DNA from: Axinella damicornis
Lineage: Eukaryota > Porifera > Demospongiae > Axinellida > Axinellidae
DNA length: 64,000 nt
Reading direction: 5' to 3'
Assembly (NCBI GenBank): GCA_963931865.1
Contig: OZ007508.1
Location: 2,604,081-2,668,080 of the forward strand
The position numbers were made by a program, and so were the translations under genes. Positions 48,213 to 57,247 of this stretch are shown piece by piece (position 1 is the stretch's first letter; each line of letters opens with the position of its first letter). The notes under the pieces were generated by a model that saw only the letters and a program-made list of their open reading frames with translations, had not been told where the DNA came from and did not search any database.

Positions 48213-51200
48213 ATGCACATGCTTCAGAGAACGTAGACACTACATGAGGTATCCACCAAGGGGCAATCCCATGGCCATTTGAACAGTAACGAAAATTAGA
48301 ATTAGCATTGAATGGGTGGTTTTTTCGGTATTCGATAGGAACCACACTCCATTTTATACACTTACCAAATGTTAGAATCCTCAGATCTGCCAAGTCTTCT
48401 CTATCACCCGAGACTCCCTTGATGTGTGCATTTCCGCCAAAGACGACAAGCTGGCACTCAGTGGAGATATTAGGCTGGCAGTAGAACGGGTGGACCATGT
48501 GCCAAGCCCGAGGCCTCTGCGGTCCCACATCAAGCTGTAGGTGGATGACATGGTACAAGTATATACATTAGTTGGTTGAGGGTACAGCCCAGAGACCAAT
48601 TAACGTTGCCCAATCCATCCCATGCAAGGAGTGTGAATAGGAGGGGTCTATCTTATTTAGACCATATACTATACATCTACCTGAGCCCAGATGAAGGATT
48701 CCATGTCCAGCATCCAAGCTTCATTGCAGATCTGCTGCTCTCTCTTCTTCCCCCACAACATCACCATCCTCTGCGACATGAACGGACCATGGCTGCAGAA
48801 CCTCTCTCCCACCAGCTCCGGGTGTACAAGTGGTGTCAGTGTGGGAAACACGCGGGCAGTTGGGAGTGGGTAGCTCGGCAACGGTGGTTTCATTGGTCCC
48901 TCAAATTCCTGCATGAATAATGACACGCCTAGTAGTGTATTGTTACACTTGTAAAAGTCATTGGAGTAGGTAGCTACATAGATCGATGCTCTGAGACCCA
49001 GCATCTTGCTCCGAGTGCAGAGGGCATGTGTGACAGCAAGAGTTCATAACAATAAGACTGTGCAACTGCCATATGGGTTCCACTACCGCCATCTCGGCAG
49101 TATGACGTAGTCAGGTAGACCACACTGAATGACTACGTCATACTGCCGAGATGGCGGTAGTGGAACCCATAATTATGGCAGTTGCACACTCTTATTGTTA
49201 TGAACTCTTGGTGACAGTAAGTGGGGTCTATATACCAGGGACAAAATTTTGTAAGCAAACTACAGTACTCAGTACTAACCTTGTGACTCTTAATGAATGC
49301 AACTGGCCGGCCTGTGCGACCTTGCCAACCTGGTTGTTGAATGTTGACCATACAACTTCATGTAGGCACATGCCCAGGGATGGTGGCTACTACGTGGTCA
49401 ACAGACTGTCTTCCAGGCATTGAAATCATAGTACTATGTGTACTCATCCATAGTAACACATGTTCATGCATGAAGTAGACAATGATCTTTTACTCTTCCT
49501 TGGTTGTTCAATGGGATTTAGGTGTGGATGTTGAGTAGATGGTGGGTGTGCATCAGACTGTGTATATAACAGGGTGGTTGGTTGCGTCTATCGGATTAGT
49601 CACACCCACCATTGAGTTGCACAAGAGAGTCAACTGCAGTTCATTGTGAACTGTCAGTACAGTTCTAAAGCAGACCCAGAAGCAACCTGAGAGGCCTCAG
49701 TCTAAATATTTCTGCACTTCGTACAGAAGTACCAGAAGCTCTGTGCCCAGGCAACTTCAGCATCCTGCAGGCCACACCGTTTACCTGGAATCGATTGCTT
49801 AGTCTCAAAAACGGTCACTAAAAGCAAGCACTTTTACTACTAGAGTAGCAACAGATTAGGGCCTAGTGGAACATGTGGCACGCACAGGTAGAGAGGTGCC
49901 TAGCAGGTAACAGCAATGTTGTTTAGTACTGTGTTAAGAACATCAGCTAGTATTAGCTAAAATGAACACTTTTAGGTCAACTAAAACAACAATGCATAGA
50001 AAGTCTGAGTTTGAGCCTAGAAAACAAGGAAACAAGGAGGATGACATGTCCTTGACTGTCAACACTGCTGATGTAAGGGGCGTGTGTAAAAGCCGGACTG
50101 CCGGATCACCCGGATCACCAAAAATGCCGTCCAAAAAAAGAATGGTCAATTAATTAAGTATGCACGCTGGCGCGGCGTTAGCGCTTGTGTGTACGTGTAC
50201 GGCCGGACACATGCACAGCTAAACAGCCCTGATATCGACGACTCACTGTGCTGGGGAGTACAAACACATTCTGTATGCCGCCAGTACCCCAGTTAGCAGC
50301 TGCACCGAATCAGGGAGTCTTTAATAGACTTGACCAAGTATACGGTTAGCTACTAGCTATATACACATAGTACACACTGCGCGCGCAGAGCGGTCTAGCC
50401 CCACGTGCCACAAGCCTGGGACTCCCGATCGTAGGCCAGGTACTAGGCCTGCCAAGTTTAGCGAGTCAGCAGACGGTTGAGCAGGCGGAAATAGTACAAT
50501 GTATACCGTACATGATCGCTACTAACCTGTGGTTATTGTGCCAGTGCTGTGTCTAGTCTCAGATCAGAGCCTGACAGAGGCGTCGACGGTCTATCCAGCA
50601 ACCAACGATGACGGCAAGTCCGGGCCACGCTGCCGGTGACGCTCCCATTCGGTACTGTAGCTTGTAGTGAAACACCAAGTTATCTAGCAACTAGGACTAC
50701 CGTACTAACGACACGTTAAAGCAAGCAATGGCGACTGTTTTCCGATACCGGAAGTGCGTTCAACATGCAATTACCGTAATTGTCCATTCTTTTTTTGGCT
50801 CGCATTTTTGGTGATCCGGGTGATCCGGGTGATCCGGCAGTCCGGCTTTTACACACGTCTTGATGTAAGTGAGGCAAGGGCCATATTGTAAGTCTGAGAA
50901 TCCTCAAGTTGTATGTATGGAGTCTATGGACATTATGGATCACGTTCTAAGGAAACTGAACAGGACTTGGGAACATACGTATGGCTGTCCTGTTCTACTA
51001 CTTACAATGCAGGATGCTAGCTATCCTTACATACATTGGAATACTTCAGCCATTAGACCTGGAATGCACTACAGAAAGCTATACTTTACGGTTTGTCTAT
51101 TTTCTGGTGATGGCTCTTTAACTGCAATCCACTTACCCTCCTATCCAGATCAAAGAGGTACACATCGTTGGTGTACCCGGTCTCTCGCCTTCCCCCAAAG

Positions 51201-52433
51201 TATACTGCTCTGTGTCTGTCAAACTTGACAAAGGCATGTGCACTGACGGGAGGGGGGCGGTGGGCATTAGGACCCAGTGGTGCCTCCCAGGACACTGCAT
51301 GCAGGAGACACATTGTGTCATGTACATACAGAGGAATCAGTATTGAACCCAACTATACTCTGCACATTAGAGCTGCAACGATAATAATGATTGTGTTTTC
51401 TGTATGCATATGTTGCAGCTGGTGTATTGCAATAATTTATGTTGACGTATTGTGATGTATTACGATACATTGATGTAAGCTTTACAGCTAGCCTGTTGCT
51501 AGGTGGTTGCTAACATGCTGATTCAGCTTTATATTGCTGCAGTCACATGTAACCAGGAGCACATGGTAGCTTACAAAATCATGATCACCGTATTAAAGGA
51601 AAGCGTTCCGACACAACACCTTTATGTCGACATACCCAGCCCTTACATCAATGGTCCCCACCAGAGAGTCAACTACAAAGTGAGAAAGTCCAGCCAACCA
51701 ACTTCCGAGGTTGGTTTTGCTTTAGTCAGGCAAATTAGTTTCGCATCAGCAACTACAACATTATCAACACTGCTGCTGCTCACTCACTTGTGTTAACATC
51801 AAATTCGTAGTACTCATTATTCCATCCAAACGTGTAAGTCTTCCCGTGTGCAATGTAGGTAAAGTAGAGAGCACCGTCATCCTGGCCTGGTACAATTTCT
51901 GGCCCCACACCTCCAAACATGCAGAGCTTATCTCCATGTTGGATGACAGCTGTCAGGTAGCGCGGTGAGGGCTTTACGGATGTTGCCTCCTGCTCCAATT
52001 TCTTCCACATCCAACCATTGACAGACACCCTATACACCTCAGAATCAAAGTTCCCCTCATTCCACCCAGAATAGAGGTACAGGGATCGAGTTCCAGGATG
52101 GTAAGTCAGTGTTGAACCGAGTCCAAGTGCCGGAATGTCACTATCTTTCAAGGCTTTCGTAGGCTGAACTGTCCAGGTACGTGTCGGGATGTCAAAGACC
52201 TCAAAGGGATGATCATCGTCATCTGGACGAGGGAGGTTGACTGGGACAGATACATTCACCACCTCGTCTTCCTCTTCGCTGCTTTCTTCATCTTCAATGT
52301 CACTGGCACTGAGGGTCAGTTTGTCTTCTGTCTGTCCCCCCCAGAAGTAGATCTTATTGTCAATCAGTGCTCCGCAGCCTCCATTTCTCCTGTCAGGTAC
52401 GTGTGACTGCAGTTTAATAGGAACACTAGCCAT
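47947..52433 (-). CDS. Kelch-repeat protein of the KLHDC1/2 type, 5 exons, 468 aa
   Basis: Exons: 52433-51788, 51294-51137, 48908-48681, 48534-48366, 48152-47947; 1407 bases in frame, with one Met codon split across the first junction. Several Kelch blades are visible: NGGCGALIDNKIYFWGG, SLYLYSGWNEG, DKLCMFGGVGP, AFVKFDRHRAVYFGG, RMVMLWGKK, QLVVFGG. The blade end WAQ...RPRAWHMV and the C-terminal segment resemble KLHDC2, a substrate receptor of CUL2 E3 ligases that reads C-terminal degrons. That role here is inferred. An acidic loop (DIEDEESSEEEDE, about residues 44-56) is inserted between the first two blades. Intron 2 (2.2 kb) contains two DNA transposons. The start overlaps a promoter region shared with the divergent gene at 53435. 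Confidence 0.88.
48159..48209 (+). repeat. (GT)n next to the last Kelch exon
   Basis: CA on the gene strand, running into the acceptor CATATAG of exon 48152-47947. Confidence 0.95.
49037..49210. mobile_element. 174-bp palindromic transposon with 7-bp target duplication
   Basis: Ends CAAGAGTTCATAACAATAAG and its inverse, arms about 75 bases including CCGCCATCTCGGCAGTATG. Flanked by GTGACAG (49030-49036, 49211-49217). In Kelch intron 2. Confidence 0.92.
50078..50860. mobile_element. 783-bp non-autonomous DNA transposon with 9-bp target duplication
   Basis: Inverted ends of about 75 bases (CGTGTGTAAAAGCCGGACTG ... CCAAAAAAAGAATGG). The right end has one extra ATCACCCGG-type unit. Flanked by TGATGTAAG at 50069-50077 and 50861-50869. 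The GC-rich core codes for no recognisable transposase. In Kelch intron 2. Confidence 0.92.
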
Positions 52434-52482
52434 GCCTAGCGCCTCTACCTAGTAGGGAAAAATAATGTGCTATGACTGGCGC

Positions 52483-52492
52483 GGGGATTTCC
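52483..52492. promoter_or_regulatory. NF-kappaB-type site upstream of the Kelch gene
   Basis: GGGGATTTCC fits GGGRNWYYCC exactly. It lies 50 bases upstream of the Kelch start codon, inside the block duplicated at 57183. Confidence 0.5.
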
Positions 52493-53272
52493 CGGGGACT
52501 TACCCTTGCCAGGTACATGTGTTTTGATCTGTTGCTGTTCGATGTGAGCCGCTCTGTTGCTGTTCGATGTGAGCTGCTCTGTTACATTTTATTTTGTTAC
52601 CTTGCGCGCGCATGGGCGAAGCAGGGAAGGTTCCGGGATACCCAAATGTAATTAACGCCTGATTAATTAAGTGGGCGTGGCTTCCTAGTTTTGCAACTAA
52701 TGTGGAGCTCGTTCTGGCTCACCCTAGTAAGCAAGGCTCACGCACTATGAAGTACAAGAGATGTACCATTGGATGCTGCGGAGATGAGCGGTACAAGTGC
52801 TAGGGCACATGCACTGCGTGCAGTTATCGTACGACTCTGTTACAAGGATTTTTTGACGTCAAATTTAGCAGATAGAAAGGGACATTCAGAGCACAAATCG
52901 TACTTTATCGAGACCTACCTTGCCGATAGTGGTGACAGAGACCGTAGTCAAAGCCCGGGGAGGTCTACGATGAGAGATAGAATCGACGGAAGTCGAAAGT
53001 GGAAGTCACAGAGGTCAAACCATCCCCCTTTCAGCACGTACTACTTCACGGAAAGAGCCGACTATCGCTGTTCAGCTGTCTCTGGCACTGCAACAGGTAC
53101 CTCACTTTCACTCGCGGTAACAGCGCACACCCTACACCGAACGGCAGCGAAGACGTTTGACGTCGAAAATCAGTGGCCAACATGAACACGTCTTCACTAT
53201 GGCAGGACAGCAGCTGTCTTGGTTAGGTGCGCGCATGCGTACAGGAAGTCACGCCCATTTAATTGGTCCAAT

Positions 53273-53281
53273 ACCGGAAGT
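53273..53281 (+). promoter_or_regulatory. ETS-type site upstream of the deaminase gene
   Basis: ACCGGAAGT, consensus ETS/GABP site, 154 bases before the start codon at 53435. Confidence 0.45.
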
Positions 53282-53434
53282 CACGCCCACTTAATTACCT
53301 AATTAGTTATTGGGTATCCCGTAACCGGTTTTCAATTTGTCTATGTGTTCACTGTAGCTGGAGTGTACAACGTCTCCCCACTGGGTTTATTTCATGAACT
53401 TTGATTTGACTTTGACTATAGCTAGCTACCCAAA

Positions 53435-54997
53435 ATGGATGCGATCCCGCTACTTTCACAGACGAAATCCCTCTTTCAAGCCGTTTGTCAGGACTTCAAA
53501 GGAGCACGTCAAACCCAGGAAAATTTTTCACGTCAATGTCCAGTCCTTTCTCAAGTTCGATCAGCTTGTGAATGGGCTCTAGGAGACTCAGAAGCGGCGA
53601 GGGAAACTCAAAGGCAGTGTCTTGGTTTCATGAGCGACGTTGTAGATGGACTACCCGCCGTCGGCCACGTAAAAGGAGGTATCCATTACGCATTCGGCGA
53701 TACTGATGGCGGAGATAAAGCGATGAAGAGTGCCTCTCGTTCAGTTGGTGTAATGGGAGGTGGAGTAGTTGGCTTCATTGTGGGTGGTCCACCCGGAGCA
53801 GCAGTTGGTGGCGTAACTGGAGGTCTAACCGTGGATGGGCTTACAACCGGTATTGATTCTGCAGTACATGATTTTGAATACCGTCCGTCTGGAATGGTGT
53901 CCCAAATCACTGAGATAGTAAAGGATCCAAAGAATCCAGGGCTGTGGTTTGATACCCTGACCATTCCCGTTTTTGATGCCATGTCTGGAGTCAGTGCTGG
54001 CAAAGGTGCTGCAAAGATTGCAAACAAAATCAAAGCCAAACGGCTAGCTTATAATAACAACAAAGCAGCCATTGTAAAGAAGGTTGGCAAGCCTGCTTAT
54101 GTAGATATTTCAAAGACGGCAGATATTGCAAGGAAGCATATGAGGAAGGGAGATGTAAAGCACAATGTACCACAGGTCATTACACGTGCCAAAGATCTCA
54201 AAACTAAAAAGTCATACACAGGCTGCAACAGACAGCTTCGACAGAATCTTAGAAAGACAAGAGGGGGGATGAGCACAAGTCAAGCAAAGAAAAATTCTAT
54301 TTTCAAAGGTGGTGCTAAATCTAATGTGCAAAAGAAAGCGCCAAATGCCATAAAACGTCTCAGTAGGGATCCCTGTTCGTGTGCTGAACATCAAGCACTG
54401 CATAAGCTGTACGATGATCGTCCTTCAGCAAAACCTAGTGACATAAGAACATGCTCTGTGAAAGTGGATGCCAAGAACAGTACAATTCAAGCCATTAAGC
54501 GCTGTGATAATTGCATGGAATTTGGGCGTGCCATGGGGAACGTGCCAACAGACGCAATCAATGGATTAGCCATTTGTGAGAATCCTGGATATCCAGTGAG
54601 CAAGACTGGAGTTGCTATGGTGGTGGGTTCTGCTGCCTATTCAGCAATGAAACAAAGATCTAAAGCATCTCGTGGATCTAGTAAGACTGTAGAGAAGACA
54701 GCTGCAGCAGCAAGCAAGCAGACGAAGACCAAACACATCAAAACTAAGAATAATTGCAGTAGGCAATTGCATCACAATAATAGAGGCAGATTGCACAATG
54801 GTAAAATGAAGAGATATAAAGCTCTAGTACCTCATGGTGTTATAACGAGGGACGACGGTCAGCTGCAGACAGTGGCAATAAGTGAGACTGGACAAAAAAC
54901 ACCAGAGGAGTGGACGAGTGATCTAGACGATGAGGATGAGGAAAACATCTGTACGTCCATCATCAAATGCGGTGGTGATATCCCATCAGGGGAGTAG
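53435..54997 (+). CDS. Intronless protein with glycine-zipper segment and toxin-type deaminase-like domain, 520 aa
   Basis: A single open frame (start AAAATGG, AATAAA at 55003) in a region where every other gene has introns. Residues about 104-145 are Gly/Ala/Val-rich with GxxxG spacing (VGGPPGAAVGGVTGG), a likely membrane-associating glycine zipper. The next segment (DSAVHDFEYRPSG ... WFDTLTIPVFDAMSG) precedes a basic linker. Residues about 262-380 carry CAEH (C316, E318) and CDNC (C357, C360). Together these match the Zn-binding/proton-shuttle signature [HC]AE ... CxxC of the deaminase fold as in YwqJ-type bacterial polymorphic toxins. The C-terminus is basic, then acidic (DLDDEDEEN). Family assignment rests on motifs only. 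The substrate (nucleic acid or other) is unknown, and acquisition from bacteria is inference. Confidence 0.6.
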   Translation: MDAIPLLSQTKSLFQAVCQDFKGARQTQENFSRQCPVLSQVRSACEWALGDSEAARETQRQCLGFMSDVVDGLPAVGHVKGGIHYAFGDTDGGDKAMKSASRSVGVMGGGVVGFIVGGPPGAAVGGVTGGLTVDGLTTGIDSAVHDFEYRPSGMVSQITEIVKDPKNPGLWFDTLTIPVFDAMSGVSAGKGAAKIANKIKAKRLAYNNNKAAIVKKVGKPAYVDISKTADIARKHMRKGDVKHNVPQVITRAKDLKTKKSYTGCNRQLRQNLRKTRGGMSTSQAKKNSIFKGGAKSNVQKKAPNAIKRLSRDPCSCAEHQALHKLYDDRPSAKPSDIRTCSVKVDAKNSTIQAIKRCDNCMEFGRAMGNVPTDAINGLAICENPGYPVSKTGVAMVVGSAAYSAMKQRSKASRGSSKTVEKTAAAASKQTKTKHIKTKNNCSRQLHHNNRGRLHNGKMKRYKALVPHGVITRDDGQLQTVAISETGQKTPEEWTSDLDDEDEENICTSIIKCGGDIPSGE

Positions 54998-55002
54998 AAT
55001 TC

Positions 55003-55008
55003 AATAAA
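55003..55008 (+). terminator. Poly(A) signal of the deaminase gene
   Basis: AATAAA six bases after the stop codon, implying a very short 3' UTR. Confidence 0.6.
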
Positions 55009-55415
55009 TGAAGGAAGACTGTTTATTAACTAATCAACTTGTATTCAATGTGAGCACTGTAAACAGAGATTGTTGTACCTTGCTTAAAATTGTATCTTTG
55101 CAATACTAAAGTTCATTTCCAATGGGTGTATTTTCAAGAGACTACGGCACAAGAACAATTTAGTATGATTTCGAGAGACTGCGGTACCATAGTTCAACGA
55201 TTTAATACTGTCTACGTTAAATGTTGTCTTTAAATCTTGTCGAAAATGATTTCAAACCTCAATATTATTGATGGCAAAATATGTAAGTAAAATAGGTGAA
55301 AATTATGAGCAGAAAAGAAAAGCAAGGCCTACTCATTCCCAGGCTGGAGAGGGAGGATATAGTAATCTGTTGAAGGGTGGTTTCGCCTTGAACAAAAGGA
55401 ATTTGCCCTTCCAGT

Positions 55416-56212
55416 CAGTGGCGTAGCCAGGAATGTAGAATTGGGCGGGCACTATATATAGGGGCGGATATGCAAGCTGCCGAAGGCAGTGCATAGAGGC
55501 GCGTAGCGCTGATCAGTCCACGCGAAGCGCGGGAAAATTTTTTCGCCTTCATTTTTCAGTTATCAGGATGGGCTCTCGTGGCACCTTCGTGCTTTGCACT
55601 GCGCGTTCCAGATGTATGAGGATCGATGCTGCAGAGAGACGTTCTGGTGAAGGCCCATCTATCGACAGCACGTCTGTCGACAGGTCAGTCAGTATGGGGT
55701 GCCATCTGTGCCAAAAATCAGTCTATTGCTACATTTGTAAATGTGATGCTTACATTTTAATGTGAAGCTACATTTATAAATGTGAGGCTACATTTATAAA
55801 TGTAGCTTCACATTTATAAATGTAGCTTCACATTTATAAATGTAAGCATCACATTTATAAATGTAGCGATAGACTGATTTTTGGCACAGATGGCACCCCA
55901 TAAGTCAGTGCCTTCTGCAGTCATGATGTAGCTCGGGCTCTGATCCACTTCCGATCCTGAGTTAACTGAGAAGCCGCTTATTGATGTATAGCGCTGAGTT
56001 TGCTCTGCAAAACTGATTATGGGTTTTAGATTCATGAATATAGACTTACTACACTTACTATGCTGTAATCAGGACTATGAATACGTAAGATAGGCTTGCG
56101 CTGTGACGCTGTCTGCTGTGTTCACTGTGTGGCTTCCCACTGCGCTTGCGAAGAACAAGATGGGATTGGCCGGGCACGTGCCCGCCCAGGCCCGCCCTTG
56201 GCTACGCCACTG
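55416..56212. mobile_element. 797-bp hAT-type non-autonomous transposon, 8-bp target duplication
   Basis: Left end CAGTGGCGTAGCCAGG and inverted right end GGCTACGCCACTG, followed inwards by GGGCGGGCAC blocks. Flanked by CTTCCAGT at 55408-55415 and 56213-56220. An 8-bp duplication and CAGNG ends are typical of hAT elements. It carries a copy of the sequence at 32650-32800 and an internal palindrome (55693-55902). Confidence 0.92.
55693..55902. repeat. 210-bp palindrome built of ACATTTATAAATGT units
   Basis: Outer arms TATGGGGTGCCATCTGTGCC and its inverse. The centre holds six ACATTTATAAATGT palindromes linked by AGCTTC/GAGGCT. It looks like an insertion nested in the hAT element. Confidence 0.9.
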
Positions 56213-56261
56213 CTTCCAGTTTGAGCAATGCAATTTCTAGTAACTGAGTTCAGTGATGATG

Positions 56262-56657
56262 TTAAGGGGGTCCAGGAGGTGGTCTTGGTGAGGGGGCATG
56301 CCCTCCAAGATGGGGTGGCAGCATAGTCCTGTCATTGAGCTCACGTGTGGGTTTGGTGGAGGAGGAAATCCCCATGGTGGTGAATGAGGTGGTCCCCCCT
56401 GGAGGGTGATCCATGGGTCCTATCGGCAGTAGAGGACCCTGGTTACCGTGCATGTGAGGTCCTGGGATGAGAATGAGAATGTGGAGGACTGTGGGATGAA
56501 GGATGGCGAGGGAGAGGAGAGATGCATGGCCCCATCAGAGTGGGATTCGGGGCGGGGGGGGGGGGGGATGATGAGGAGATGGTCCTGGTAACGTGGATGG
56601 AGCATATTTATGTAAACGTGAGGAGCAACTGGAGTGGTAGGCACTAAGTGTGTGTGT

Positions 56658-56702
<45 letters not shown>

Positions 56703-56811
56703 AAATCCACATCCCGCTGGAGGTGGAGGGTCATCATCAGATGATGATGTTCAAGCGGTGGGTGATTTTGAGCATGTGAATGAGGAGTAGAGACGATCAC
56801 CATAAAAAATC
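56262..56811 (-). other. Pro/His-rich low-complexity sequence, unassigned
   Basis: The minus strand reads stretches such as HSHAQNHPPLEHHH and HPPGGTTSF in changing frames, with a GT repeat and G run at 56650-56700. It may be a decayed exon of a Pro/His-rich protein. I do not recognise it. Confidence 0.3.
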
Positions 56812-57085
56812 AGAGTCTTTCCAGTGTGCATTGTTGGGGGTAAAGTAGAGAGCACCATCATCCTGGCCTCGTCTGGACCACCCCACACTTTACTCTACAT
56901 GTCGGGGCATCATATACCTCACCACCTCGTCTTCCTCTTCACTGCTTTCTTCATCTTCATCATGTTGCTGGTGCTGAGGGTCAGTTTTTCCTCTGTCTGT
57001 CCGAGCCCCTCAGAAGTAAATAGTGTTGTCAATCAGTGCTCCACAGCCCCCGTGTGACCCGTGGTTAGGAACACTAGATCATACC
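56812..57085 (-). pseudogene. Decayed duplicate of Kelch exon 1
   Basis: 56835-56865 matches 51856-51886 (GTAAAGTAGAGAGCACC, ATCCTGGCCT). 56929-57060 matches 52250-52395 (CACCACCTCGTCTTCCTCTT, GTCAATCAGTGCTCC). About 340 bases between them are missing, the frame is broken and the start codon is lost. Confidence 0.88.
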
Positions 57086-57182
57086 TGTACCTCTACTGGC
57101 ATGGAAATTTTCCTTTCCAGGATCCAGCAGGCAAATCAGGCAGCAGGGCAGCGAGTCTGCGAGACATTTACGTGTTGGGCGA

Positions 57183-57192
57183 GGGGATTTCC
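57183..57192. promoter_or_regulatory. NF-kappaB-type site upstream of the CARD gene
   Basis: GGGGATTTCC within a block (GGGACTTACCCTTGCCAG follows) shared with 52483-52516. It is 56 bases before the start codon. Confidence 0.5.
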
Positions 57193-57247
57193 CCGGAGAG
57201 GGACTTACCCTTGCCAGCTCAGCCTACGCAAATGAGTTTTGACAAAC

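Larger units (their letters stand above)
52434..53434. other. Divergent intergenic region, Kelch (-) and deaminase (+)
   Basis: It holds a kappaB-type site (52483-52492), a two-copy 27-base repeat (CTGTTGCTGTTCGATGTGAG at about 52533 and 52560) and two GGAAGTCACGCCCA blocks (53244, 53276), the second inside a consensus ETS site. An open frame at 52769-53185 (+) is not recognised. Confidence 0.6.

Noticed and set aside
52769..53185. 138-aa open frame as a separate gene
   Set aside because: No recognisable domain, mixed composition and a promoter-region location; could be a 5' exon, but nothing supports it.
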